A stretch of 64,000 bases of DNA, taken from positions 2,402,001 to 2,466,000 of the forward strand of contig NZ_CP139715.1 in assembly GCF_034377285.1 (NCBI RefSeq), in the 5' to 3' direction. Both the position numbers and the translations under genes were made by a program. Under the pieces are notes generated by a model. That model ran no database searches and was not told the origin of the DNA. It saw only the letters and a list, made by a program, of their open reading frames with translations. Shown here piece by piece: positions 39,965-48,192 of the stretch. The first letter of the stretch is position 1, and each line of letters starts with the position of its first letter. The DNA comes from Thalassobaculum sp. OXR-137. Its GTDB lineage: Bacteria > Pseudomonadota > Alphaproteobacteria > Thalassobaculales > Thalassobaculaceae.

Positions 39965-40810
39965 ATGGAGTTCACCGATCTCAGTCAGGCCGCCGTCGCC
40001 GTGCTCGAAACGGCCGATGCCCGGGCCAAGGCGGCGCTGGGCCGACGGGCCGCCGCGGCATGGCGATCGGGTGCGCTTCCTCTTGCCCATTCGGTGTCCC
40101 CGCCGGACCGGCCCGGCCGCCCACCTGAGCCGCCGCTGCTGCCGCCCCGGCGGGTGAAGAAGCGCAAGATCACCTCCGAGACGCGCGGCCGCATCGCCCT
40201 GCTGCACGCCCTGGCGCATATCGAGCTGAACGCCGTCGACCTGGCGTGGGACGCGGTGGTGCGCTTCCCCGATGCCGGGTTCCCACGCGCCTATGTGGAC
40301 GACTGGGTGCGGGTAGGGGACGAGGAATCCAAGCATTTCCTGCTGATCGCCGACCGGCTGGAGGAGCTCGGCTCGCGCTACGGTGCGCTGCCGGCCCATG
40401 ACGGGTTGTGGCAGGCCGCGGTGGAGACGGCGGACGATCCGCTGGCCCGCCAGGCGGTGGTGCCGCTGGTGCTGGAGGCGCGCGGCCTCGATGTCACCCC
40501 GCCGATGATCGCCAAGCTGCGCGAGGTCGGCGACGATGCCTCCGCCGACATCCTCCAGATCATCCACGACGACGAGATCGGCCATGTGGCGGTGGGCAAG
40601 CGCTGGTTCGACCATCTCTGTGACGCCCGCGGACTGGAGCCGGTCTCGACCTGGCAGACGATCGTGCGCGCCCGGTTCCGGGGCGGGGTGAAGCCGCCCT
40701 TCAACATCCCTTCCCGCGAGGCGGCGGGGTTCGACGCGGCGTTCTACGGCCCGCTCGGCGAAGAATATCTCGCCGGGCAACGCCAGGGTCGCAACGAGGC
40801 GGCGGAATGA
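39965..40810 (+). CDS. DUF455 ferritin-like protein
   Basis: 281 residues with the DUF455 core: LLHALAHIELNAVDLAWDAV, DDWVRVGDEESKHFLLIADR and ILQIIHDDEIGHVAVGKRWF. The glutamates and histidines spaced E-x-x-H would bind a di-iron centre as in ferritin-like oxidases. The N-terminal 65 residues are variable and Pro-rich. Family members are of unknown or poorly known function. It lies ten bases before the cyclase gene, so an operon is likely. Confidence 0.87.
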   Translation: MEFTDLSQAAVAVLETADARAKAALGRRAAAAWRSGALPLAHSVSPPDRPGRPPEPPLLPPRRVKKRKITSETRGRIALLHALAHIELNAVDLAWDAVVRFPDAGFPRAYVDDWVRVGDEESKHFLLIADRLEELGSRYGALPAHDGLWQAAVETADDPLARQAVVPLVLEARGLDVTPPMIAKLREVGDDASADILQIIHDDEIGHVAVGKRWFDHLCDARGLEPVSTWQTIVRARFRGGVKPPFNIPSREAAGFDAAFYGPLGEEYLAGQRQGRNEAAE

Positions 40811-40820
40811 GGCGGCGGCC

Positions 40821-42644
40821 GTGAAGAGCCACACCATCGTGTGGGAGTTCGATCACCCGCCCGAGGTGATCTGGCCGCTGCTTGCCGACACCGGCCGATT
40901 CAACGAGGCGGCGGGACTGCCGAAACATCAGATCCGCCAGGTCGAACAACCCGACGGTTCCGTCCGGTTCTTCGCCGAGGCCAATGTCGGTCCGTTCGCC
41001 CTGGCCTGGGAGGAGATCCCGGTCGAATGGGTCACCGACCGCTGGTTCCGGCACGAACGGCGGTTCTCCCGCGGCCCCCTGGCCGTGCTGGTTGCCACCG
41101 CCGAGCTGGAGAAGACCAACGGCGGATGCCGCTGCCTCTACCGCATGGAGGTGGAGCCGGCGAACCTGATCGGACGGGTGATGTTGGCGACCCGGTTCTT
41201 CTCGGCATCCGAAAAGACCTTCAACCGGCTGGTGGACGAGGTCCGCCGGTTCGCGGCGGGCAAGGGCGATCAGGTCTTCATGTCGAAGCGGGTGGTGCTG
41301 GACGCCGAGCGCAGCCAGCGCCTCGAGCGTATCGTCGCCGACATCAACGCCAGCCCGAACGGCCATGGCCTGGGGACCCGGCTGGCGGATTTCATTCTCG
41401 ACGCACAGGAAATGGACCTGATGCGCATCCGGCCCCGGCGTCTCGCCCGGCAGTGGCGGGCCGATCCCCTGGCGGTAACCGAACTCTGCCTGGAGGCGGT
41501 GCGAGACGGCCTACTGGAATCGCGCTGGGACCTGCTGTGCCCGCGCTGCCGCGGCGCCCAGCTGTCGGTTTCCTCGCTAGACCGGGTGCCGGCGAGCGCC
41601 CATTGCGACTCCTGCAACATCAGCTACGACCGCGACTTCTCCCGGAACGTGGAACTGAGCTTCCAGCCGGCCCCTGCCATCCGGCCGGTGCAGGACGGAG
41701 AGTTCTGCCTGTTCGGCCCGATGTCGATGCCGCATGTGATCCTGCAGGTCGCGCTGGATCCGGGTGAGAGCCGGACGGTGCCGGCGGGGCTGGCGCCGGG
41801 CGCCTACCGCTACCGCACCCTGGAGACCGGCGGCCAGTGCGACGTCGAGATCGACGGGCCGGCACCGACATTGGTCGTGGACGGCGCCCAGGTGACGGCC
41901 CAAGCGCCGTCGCCGGCGGGGATGCTGGTGCTGCGGAACGAGGGCGACGTCCGACGGACGCTGGTGGTGGAGTCGCGCGCCTGGGTCGCCGATGCGTTGA
42001 CGGCGCACGAGGTCACCACCCTGCAGGCGTTCCGCGACCTGTTCTCCAACGCGGTCCTGCATCCGGGCGACCAGGTCTCCATCGCCCAGATCGCGCTCAT
42101 GTTCACCGACCTGCAGGGCTCCACGGCCCTCTACGAGAGGATCGGCGACGCCAACGCCTACCAGCTCGTGCGCGAGCATTTCGCCTATCTCGGCCGGATC
42201 GTGCGCGGCCATCGCGGGGCGATCGTGAAGACCATCGGCGACGCTGTGATGGCCGCCTTCGCCGAGCCGGCGGACGCGGTGCGCGCCGCCCTCGCGGTGC
42301 AGGAAGGCACGGCGGCGTTCAACGCGGCGCTGAGCGAGCGGACCGGTGCCGCGGCGCCGATCTCCATCAAGATCGGCGTTCATGCCGGGCCGAGCATTGC
42401 TGTCACGCTGAATGACCGGCTGGACTATTTCGGCTCCATGGTCAATCTGGCAGCCCGAATCCAGGGCTTGGCCGCCGGCGGCGACGTGGTGGTGAGCGGC
42501 CAGCTCGCCGCCGATCCCTCCGTGATGCTGCTGGTGACGCAAGGTCGCCGTGAGCGGGCGCTGGTCCGGGGCCTGAGCGAGCCGGTCGATGTCGTCCGGC
42601 TCTCCTATGACCGAGTGACGAAAGAGGAAGAAGATGGCGGATAA
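40821..42644 (+). CDS. Class III adenylate/guanylate cyclase with SRPBCC and zinc-ribbon domains
   Basis: The 607-residue protein has residues about 1-165 in an SRPBCC lipid-binding-type fold, about 170-400 in a DUF5939-like region with a zinc ribbon (CPRC...CDSC, about 239-273), and about 425-595 as the catalytic domain. LMFTDLQGSTALYERIGDAN carries the first metal Asp and KTIGDAVMAAF the second. It should make a cyclic nucleotide in response to a ligand held by the SRPBCC domain. No membrane segment. The hydroxyacid dehydrogenase gene overlaps by 11 bases. Confidence 0.85.
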   Translation: MKSHTIVWEFDHPPEVIWPLLADTGRFNEAAGLPKHQIRQVEQPDGSVRFFAEANVGPFALAWEEIPVEWVTDRWFRHERRFSRGPLAVLVATAELEKTNGGCRCLYRMEVEPANLIGRVMLATRFFSASEKTFNRLVDEVRRFAAGKGDQVFMSKRVVLDAERSQRLERIVADINASPNGHGLGTRLADFILDAQEMDLMRIRPRRLARQWRADPLAVTELCLEAVRDGLLESRWDLLCPRCRGAQLSVSSLDRVPASAHCDSCNISYDRDFSRNVELSFQPAPAIRPVQDGEFCLFGPMSMPHVILQVALDPGESRTVPAGLAPGAYRYRTLETGGQCDVEIDGPAPTLVVDGAQVTAQAPSPAGMLVLRNEGDVRRTLVVESRAWVADALTAHEVTTLQAFRDLFSNAVLHPGDQVSIAQIALMFTDLQGSTALYERIGDANAYQLVREHFAYLGRIVRGHRGAIVKTIGDAVMAAFAEPADAVRAALAVQEGTAAFNAALSERTGAAAPISIKIGVHAGPSIAVTLNDRLDYFGSMVNLAARIQGLAAGGDVVVSGQLAADPSVMLLVTQGRRERALVRGLSEPVDVVRLSYDRVTKEEEDGG

Positions 42645-43593
42645 GCCGCTGATGCTGCTGTGGACCGATGGCGCGCCGATCTATGTGGAGGCGCTCGCCG
42701 CCGCGGGACTGGGCGACCGGCTGCGGCTGGAAGGGATCGACCGGGCGGACGCGCCGAGCGAGGCGCAGAAGGCTGAGGCCGAGATGGTGCTCGCCTGGGG
42801 TGCGCCGGCGGGGCTGCTGGCCGAGATGCCGAAGCTGCGCTGGGTGCAGACCACCACGGCGGGTGTGGAAGCCTGGCTGTCGCGGCCGGACCTGTCCGAC
42901 GGTCTGCTGCTGACCGCGGCCAAGGGCGTGCACCGGGTGCAGATGCCGGAGAACATCCTGGCCGCCCTGTTCCACGCCACCAAGCCGATCGCCGCCGCCG
43001 CCCTCGACCAGCAGGCGTCCAAGTGGACCCGCCGGGTCGCTGTGCCGTTGGCCGGCAAGACGCTGGGGATTCTCGGCCTGGGCACGATCGGCGCCGAGCT
43101 CGCCCGCAAGGCCGCCGCGCTGGAGCTGCGGGTGGTCGGCGTGCGCCGGACGCCGGGCGAGGTCGCCCATGTGGAGACGGTCTATGCGCCGCAGGACACC
43201 GACCGGATGCTGGCGGAGGCCGATTTCGTCCTGAACCTGCTGCCGGTGACCCCCGATACCCTGTCCTTCATGAACGCCGAGCGTTTTGCGGCTATGCGGC
43301 CGGGCGCCTGGTTCCTGAATTTCGGGCGCGGGGCGACGGTGGTCGACGCCGATCTGATCGCCGCGGTGACCGGCGGGACCATCGCCGGGGCGGTGCTGGA
43401 CGTCTTCCGGCAGGAGCCGCTGCCGGCAGACGATCCGTTCTGGACGACGCCGGGGATCAGCGTCTGGCCGCATGTGGGCGGGCTGCACCCGGACCGCGAC
43501 GCCATCGTCGCCGAACTGGTGGTGGAGAACACCGCCCGCTACCTGGATGGCCGGCCGCTGCTGCATCAGGTGGATCGGAACCGGGGGTATTGA
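42634..43593 (+). CDS. D-2-hydroxyacid dehydrogenase (NAD-binding)
   Basis: 319 residues. LGILGLGTIGAELARKAAAL (about 147-166) is the Rossmann glycine motif. FVLNLLPVTPDT, LNFGRGATVVDADLI and AGAVLDVFRQEPLPADDPFW hold the dehydrogenase catalytic segment; the active-site His is probably in VWPHVGGLHP, and R at NFGRG. It reduces 2-keto acids or oxidises D-2-hydroxyacids; the exact substrate (glyoxylate, phosphoglycerate-like or other) is not clear. Confidence 0.88.
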   Translation: MADKPLMLLWTDGAPIYVEALAAAGLGDRLRLEGIDRADAPSEAQKAEAEMVLAWGAPAGLLAEMPKLRWVQTTTAGVEAWLSRPDLSDGLLLTAAKGVHRVQMPENILAALFHATKPIAAAALDQQASKWTRRVAVPLAGKTLGILGLGTIGAELARKAAALELRVVGVRRTPGEVAHVETVYAPQDTDRMLAEADFVLNLLPVTPDTLSFMNAERFAAMRPGAWFLNFGRGATVVDADLIAAVTGGTIAGAVLDVFRQEPLPADDPFWTTPGISVWPHVGGLHPDRDAIVAELVVENTARYLDGRPLLHQVDRNRGY

Positions 43594-43630
43594 GGGGGCC
43601 GCTCGCCCTCTCCCCACATTGTCTTCCCGC

Positions 43631-43724
43631 CCCTTCGACACGCCCCTGCGGGGCTGCTCAGGACAAGGTCGTTTCAAGGTGATCGACCTCGTCCTGAGCA
43701 TGAGCGGAGCGACGTGTCGAAGGG
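43631..43724. repeat. Host palindromic repeat (CCCTTCGACACG family)
   Basis: CCCTTCGACACG (43631-43642) and CGTGTCGAAGGG (43713-43724) are perfect 12-bp arms. They enclose GCTCAGGACAAGGTCG (43656-43671) and CGACCTCGTCCTGAGC (43684-43699), also complementary with one mismatch. It lies between convergent genes. Confidence 0.75.
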
Positions 43725-44177
43725 CTAGGCCATCACCTTCACCAGACTGGCCCCCAGGCTCGCCACGGCGATGGCCGACAGATATTTCCGCAGGATCCCG
43801 TACCAGCCGGGAAACCAGCCCTGGGCGGTGGCGGAGCGGTCGATCAGATAGGCCGCCACCAGACCGCCCACCAGCAGCACGATCGCCAGGTCCGGCTTGG
43901 CGAGGGCGGCGACCCAGGCCAGCAGGGCGGGCGTGACGCTCCAGGCCAACGGCCGCCACAGCGCCTCGCCGTCAAGTCCGCTGCCGAGCGCCCGGCCCCA
44001 ATGCACCGCGCCGAGGAAGGCCAGGATCGCGCAGCCGTAATAGACCTGCGCGTTCAGCACCACCCAGTCCCAGGGGGTGTCCAGCACCCACACGCCGACG
44101 GCGCCGGCGACGAAGGGGATCGCGCCGCCGAAGCCGAGCAGGCGGGCGGGAACGGGGATGTCTGTGAGGGTCGCCAT
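43725..44177 (-). CDS. DUF3429 membrane protein
   Basis: 150 residues with four or five membrane spans (LLGFGGAIPFVAGAVGVWVL, YYGCAILAFLGAVHWGRAL, LAWSVTPALLAWVAAL, AIVLLVGGLVAAYLIDR) and the family marker FLGAVHWG. The role is unknown; members are common in proteobacteria. The ATG at 44177 is chosen because the frame upstream runs through the start region of the divergent SDR gene. Confidence 0.87.
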   Translation of the reverse strand: MATLTDIPVPARLLGFGGAIPFVAGAVGVWVLDTPWDWVVLNAQVYYGCAILAFLGAVHWGRALGSGLDGEALWRPLAWSVTPALLAWVAALAKPDLAIVLLVGGLVAAYLIDRSATAQGWFPGWYGILRKYLSAIAVASLGASLVKVMA

Positions 44178-44310
44178 GGCGGTCTCGGTCTCCAATGCAT
44201 GCAGCGTGGCTCGTTCTGGCCGGTCTCGTCCTAGCCGGTCTCGTCCTGGCCCGGGCGATCTGATATCACCGGGGCCGCGAGAACAGATAGACCGCGACGG
44301 GAGCAAGACG

Positions 44311-45072
44311 ATGGATCTCAAGGGCAAGGGCGCGTTGGTGACGGGCAGCGGCAGCGGGCTGGGAGCGGCGACCGCACGGGCGCTGGCGGCGCGCGGGGCG
44401 AAGGTGGCGCTGCTCGACGTGAACCTCGACGCGGCCAAGGCGCTGGCCGACGAGATCGGCGGCCTGGCGCTGTCCTGCGACGTCTCCGACGCGGCCTCGG
44501 CCGAAGCGGCGGTGGCCCGGGCGGGCGAGGCCCATGGCGCGCCGGTGTTGCTGGTGAACTGCGCGGGCATCGCCCCTGCCAAGCGCATCGTCGGCCGCGA
44601 CGGGCCGATGGCTTTGGCCGATTTCAAAAAGGTGATCGACGTCAACCTGGTCGGCAGCTTCAACCTGATCCGCCTCGCCGGTGCCGCCATGGCCGGGAAC
44701 GAGCCGGATGGCGACGGCCAGCGCGGCGTCATCGTTTCGACCGCCAGCGTGGCCGCTTTCGAGGGTCAGATCGGCCAGTCGGCCTATGCGGCGTCCAAGG
44801 GCGGGGTGCATTCCCTGACCCTGGTGGCGGCCCGCGAGTTCGCCCGGACCGGCATCCGGGTCTGCGCCATCGCGCCGGGGATCTTCGGCACCCCGATGGT
44901 GCTCGGCATGCCCCAGGAGGTCCAGGACAGCCTCGCCGCCCAGATCCCTTTCCCCTCGCGCCTCGGCAAGCCGGAGGAATTCGCCCGGCTGGTGGAGAGC
45001 ATCGTCGACAACCCGATGCTCAACGGCGAGACCATCCGGCTCGACGGTGCCATCCGCATGGGTGCGAAGTAG
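44311..45072 (+). CDS. Short-chain dehydrogenase, 3-hydroxyacyl-CoA dehydrogenase type II-like
   Basis: 253 residues. TGSGSGLGAATA is the cofactor motif (about 11-22), CAGIAPAKRI the NAG segment, S-x12-Y-x3-K appears as VSTASVAAFEGQIGQSAYAAS and GAIRMGAK ends it. VNCAGIAPAKRIVGRDGPMA and IAPGIFGTPM are features of the HSD17B10 / 3-hydroxy-2-methylbutyryl-CoA dehydrogenase group of branched-chain and fatty acid breakdown. Assigned from overall pattern only. Confidence 0.85.
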   Translation: MDLKGKGALVTGSGSGLGAATARALAARGAKVALLDVNLDAAKALADEIGGLALSCDVSDAASAEAAVARAGEAHGAPVLLVNCAGIAPAKRIVGRDGPMALADFKKVIDVNLVGSFNLIRLAGAAMAGNEPDGDGQRGVIVSTASVAAFEGQIGQSAYAASKGGVHSLTLVAAREFARTGIRVCAIAPGIFGTPMVLGMPQEVQDSLAAQIPFPSRLGKPEEFARLVESIVDNPMLNGETIRLDGAIRMGAK

Positions 45073-45100
45073 GGGGCACTGCACGCCAAGCCAACCGAAG

Positions 45101-45178
45101 CCGTCGTCCTGACGCACGTCAGGATCTGCGGTGAACAGGCGCCGGTGGCTTGGTCCTGAAGCGAGTTCAGGACGACGG
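45101..45178. repeat. Host palindromic repeat (CCGTCGTCCTGA family)
   Basis: Perfect 12-bp arms (45101-45112 and 45167-45178) around a shorter inner repeat CCTGACG/CGTCAGG. It separates convergent genes. Confidence 0.7.
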
Positions 45179-45196
45179 GGAAGGGGCAGCGGGTGA

Positions 45197-45643
45197 CTAA
45201 GCCCGGCCCGCCGGCGCGTTCGTCTCTTCCTCGTCGGCCAGCCGTTCCAGCTCTTCCATCTCGCTGTCGCTGTAGCCGTAGTGGTGCCCGATCTCGTGGA
45301 TCAGCACGTGACGGACCACGGAATAGAGGTCGTCGCCGCTCTCGATCCAGTAGTCGAGGATGGACCGCCGATACAGGAACACCCGGTCCAGATCCGCCGG
45401 CGTCTCGCCGGTCGACCGGTGGTTCAGCGGCACTCCCTGGTACAGGCCGAGCAGGTCGAACGGCGTCTCCAGGTCCATGGCCTCGCAGATCTCGTCGTCG
45501 GGGAAATCCTCGACCAGGATCGCGAGACCCGAGAGCGGCTTCAACAGCTCCTGGGGAACGTTCGACAGGGCGTCCTCCGCCAGTGCCGCCATCTGGTCGA
45601 TGGTGGGGGCGAGGATTCCGGGACGGGCTTTCTGTGCGCACAT
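45197..45643 (-). CDS. Zincin-like metallopeptidase family protein
   Basis: 148 residues with HEIGHHYGYSD (about 119-129), an HExxHxxG-type zinc motif, and IFLYRRSIL-like strand (VFLYRRSILDYW) upstream. It belongs to the small zincin-like family (DUF1025-type) typical of alphaproteobacteria and actinobacteria. Cytoplasmic, substrate unknown. The start at 45643 leaves a short leader before the divergent bdh promoter region. Confidence 0.87.
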   Translation of the reverse strand: MCAQKARPGILAPTIDQMAALAEDALSNVPQELLKPLSGLAILVEDFPDDEICEAMDLETPFDLLGLYQGVPLNHRSTGETPADLDRVFLYRRSILDYWIESGDDLYSVVRHVLIHEIGHHYGYSDSEMEELERLADEEETNAPAGRA

Positions 45644-45737
45644 GAGCGCAGCTATAACCGCTTCCGCGGCACAGGGAAAGTTTGCCGCACCGCCCGGCCG
45701 CACAGAAAAGGTTGCGCCTGCGCGGCCGCGGCTCAAA

Positions 45738-45752
45738 TTGTGCAGTGCAACG
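45738..45752. promoter_or_regulatory. PhaR-like operator upstream of the hydroxybutyrate dehydrogenase
   Basis: TTGTGCAGTGCAACG is a near-palindrome of TTGTGCA/TGCAA half-sites, 51 bases before the dehydrogenase ATG. Almost the same element flanks the phasin promoter (59932-59944 and 59991-60008). TGC-rich palindromes of this kind are recognised by the PHB-sensing repressor PhaR in other alphaproteobacteria. Confidence 0.6.
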
Positions 45753-45802
45753 AATATTCGGCCGGCCCGATCCGCCGGTCTGCGAACCAAAGGAAAATCG
45801 AC

Positions 45803-46588
45803 ATGAGCCTCAAAGGCAAATCCGCCGTCGTCACCGGTTCGACCAGCGGCATCGGTCTCGGCATCGCCAGGGCGCTGGCGGCCGAGGGGGCCGACATCAT
45901 GCTCAACGGCTTCGGCGACGCGCAGGAGATCGAGGAGATCCGGGCCGGCCTCGAGACGGAGTTCGGGATCAAGGCCGCCTTCGACGGCGCCGATCTGACC
46001 AAGGGCGATCAGGCCAAGAACCTCGTCGCCGAGGCGGAAAAGGCGTTCGGCAAGGTGGACATCCTGGTCAACAACGCCGGGATCCAGACGGTGGCGCCGG
46101 TCGACGAGTTCCCGGAAGACCGCTGGGAACTGATCGTCTCGCTCAACCTGTCCTCCAACTTCTACACCACCAAGGCAGCACTGCCGGGCATGAAGAAGCG
46201 CGGCTGGGGCCGGATCATCAACATCGCCTCGGCCCACGGGCTGGTGGCCTCGCCGTACAAGGCCGCCTACGTCGCGGCCAAGCACGGCGTCGTCGGCTTC
46301 ACCAAGGTTGTGGCGCTGGAGACGGCCGAGCAGGGCATCACCTGCAACGCCATCTGCCCGGGATTTGTGAAGACCCCGCTGGTCGAAGGCCAGATCGGCG
46401 AGCAGGCCAAGGCCAATCACATGACCGAGGAAGAGGTCGTGCGGAACGTCATCCTGGCCAGTCAGCCGACCAAGAAGTTCGTCGAGGTCGACGATCTCGG
46501 CGCCTTGGCGGTGTTCCTGGCCGGCGACAATGCCGGCTCGATCACCGGCGCCGCCCTCCAGGTCGACGGCGGCTGGGTCGCTCGCTGA
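45803..46588 (+). CDS. bdhA: 3-hydroxybutyrate dehydrogenase
   Basis: 261 residues with TGSTSGIGLGIARALAAEG (cofactor motif), VNNAGIQTVAPVDEF, the catalytic set S-Y-K in NIASAHGLVASPYKAAYVAA, and CNAICPGFVKTPLVEGQI. The SAHGLVASPYKAAYVAAKHG and NAICPGFVKTPLV stretches are diagnostic of D-3-hydroxybutyrate dehydrogenases. It oxidises 3-hydroxybutyrate released from PHB to acetoacetate. The next gene, a patatin, is coupled (TGATG). Confidence 0.93.
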   Translation: MSLKGKSAVVTGSTSGIGLGIARALAAEGADIMLNGFGDAQEIEEIRAGLETEFGIKAAFDGADLTKGDQAKNLVAEAEKAFGKVDILVNNAGIQTVAPVDEFPEDRWELIVSLNLSSNFYTTKAALPGMKKRGWGRIINIASAHGLVASPYKAAYVAAKHGVVGFTKVVALETAEQGITCNAICPGFVKTPLVEGQIGEQAKANHMTEEEVVRNVILASQPTKKFVEVDDLGALAVFLAGDNAGSITGAALQVDGGWVAR

Positions 46589-47742
46589 TGGCCGGCCGCC
46601 GCCAGGGACCGAAGCACGGATCGGACGTGGCCAACGATCCGGTCCGCAAACGGGCCGAGGTTCCCGAGCATGTCCGCAAGGAGGCCGAGGCGGCGGTCGA
46701 GCCCAAACACGCGCGGTCGAAGGCGGGCCCGGAGATCAAGCGGATCAACCTCGCGCTCCAGGGCGGCGGCTCCCACGGGGCCTTCACCTGGGGCGTGCTG
46801 GACGGGTTGCTGGCCGATCCCCGGGTCGCGTTCGATTCGATTTCCGGGACCAGCGCCGGGGCGATGAACGCGGTGGTGATGGCCGCCGGCATGGCGGAGA
46901 ACGGGGCTCAGGGCGCCCGCGACAAGCTCGACGCCTTCTGGAACGCCATCGCCAAGGCCGGACGCTTCAGCCCGATCCAGCGCACCTGGATGGACCGGGT
47001 GATGGGCAACTGGCGGGTGGACAGCTCGCCCGGCTTCGTCGCGCTGGATTTCCTCAGCCGCTATCTGTCGCCCTATCAGACGAACCCGATGGGCCTCAAT
47101 CCGCTGCGCGACGTGCTGGAGGACCTGGTCGATATCGATGGCATCGTCGCCCGCAGCGGGCTGAACCTGTACCTCAGCGCGACCAATGTGCGCTCGGGAA
47201 AGATCCGGGTATTCGACAACACGGAACTGTCGATCGACGCGGTCATGGCCTCGGCCTGCCTGCCGACCATGTACAAGGCCGTGGAGATCGACGGCGAGGC
47301 CTATTACGACGGCGGCTATATGGGCAACCCGGCTCTCTATCCGCTGATTTACAACTCCGCCTGCCGCGACATCGTCATCGTGCAGATCAACCCGCTGTAC
47401 CGCGACTCCGTGCCGACCGACGCGCGGGAGATCATGGATCGGGTGAACGAGATTTCCTTCAACTCGACGCTGATGCGCGAGATGCGGGCCATCCACTTCG
47501 TGAACCGTCTGATCGCCGCCGGCAAGCTGGACCCGGAGGCCTACCGGGTGACCCGCATCCACATGATCGAGGCGACGGAGGAGATGCAGGACATGCATGC
47601 CTCCTCGAAGCTCAATGCCGAGCGGGCGTTCCTCCATCACCTGCGCGACATCGGCCGAACGGTGGCGCAGACCTGGTTGGAGGAGAGCTTCGGCTGCGTC
47701 GGCGAACAGTCGTCGATCGATGTCCGGGAGACGTTCCTGTAA
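46588..47742 (+). CDS. Patatin-like phospholipase
   Basis: 384 residues. The oxyanion loop LQGGGSHGAFTWGVL (about 56-70), nucleophile elbow SGTSAGAMNA (about 87-96) and catalytic DGG in YYDGGYMGNPAL (about 230-241) make a Ser-Asp dyad hydrolase. The N-terminal 50 residues are basic. Coupled translation with bdhA and the shared PHB-type operator suggest it may act on PHB granules or their lipid layer, an inference. Confidence 0.88.
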   Translation: MAGRRQGPKHGSDVANDPVRKRAEVPEHVRKEAEAAVEPKHARSKAGPEIKRINLALQGGGSHGAFTWGVLDGLLADPRVAFDSISGTSAGAMNAVVMAAGMAENGAQGARDKLDAFWNAIAKAGRFSPIQRTWMDRVMGNWRVDSSPGFVALDFLSRYLSPYQTNPMGLNPLRDVLEDLVDIDGIVARSGLNLYLSATNVRSGKIRVFDNTELSIDAVMASACLPTMYKAVEIDGEAYYDGGYMGNPALYPLIYNSACRDIVIVQINPLYRDSVPTDAREIMDRVNEISFNSTLMREMRAIHFVNRLIAAGKLDPEAYRVTRIHMIEATEEMQDMHASSKLNAERAFLHHLRDIGRTVAQTWLEESFGCVGEQSSIDVRETFL

Positions 47743-47860
47743 CCGGCCTGAAACCGGTGTCCGATGCCCCCGCCTTGCAACGATCGGCCGCGCCCCAACG
47801 TTGAACGGGTCGGGTCCGCATGCGGGCCCACCGAGAAACCTGACGGGAGACGACACCCCC

Positions 47861-48166
47861 ATGGCCGACAAACTCAGCGCCGACGACCGCAGCGCCCACC
47901 TCGCCTCCATGAGCGGCTGGGCAGAGGGAGACGACGGCAAATCCATTCGCAAGACCTTCAAATTCGACGGCTTCGAGGCCGCCTGGGGCTTCATGACCCG
48001 CGTGGCGATCAAGGCCCAGACGCTGGACCACCACCCGGACTGGTCCAACGCCTACAGCACGGTGGAGGTGTCCCTGAGCACCCATGACGCCGGCGGGGTC
48101 ACGGATCTCGACATCGAGCTGGCGAAGTACATGGACACGGCGGCGTCGAATACCGGGGGGAAGTAG
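47861..48166 (+). CDS. phhB: Pterin-4a-carbinolamine dehydratase
   Basis: 101 residues. KTFKFDGFEAAWGFMTRVA, the catalytic DHHPDWSNAYSTVEVSLSTH with its paired histidines, and GGVTDLDIELAKYMD match PCD/DCoH throughout. It dehydrates 4a-hydroxytetrahydrobiopterin, recycling the cofactor of aromatic amino acid hydroxylases. No hydroxylase gene is nearby. Confidence 0.92.
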   Translation: MADKLSADDRSAHLASMSGWAEGDDGKSIRKTFKFDGFEAAWGFMTRVAIKAQTLDHHPDWSNAYSTVEVSLSTHDAGGVTDLDIELAKYMDTAASNTGGK

Positions 48167-48192
48167 CGCACCTCCTCCGGCGGCCAGACACG

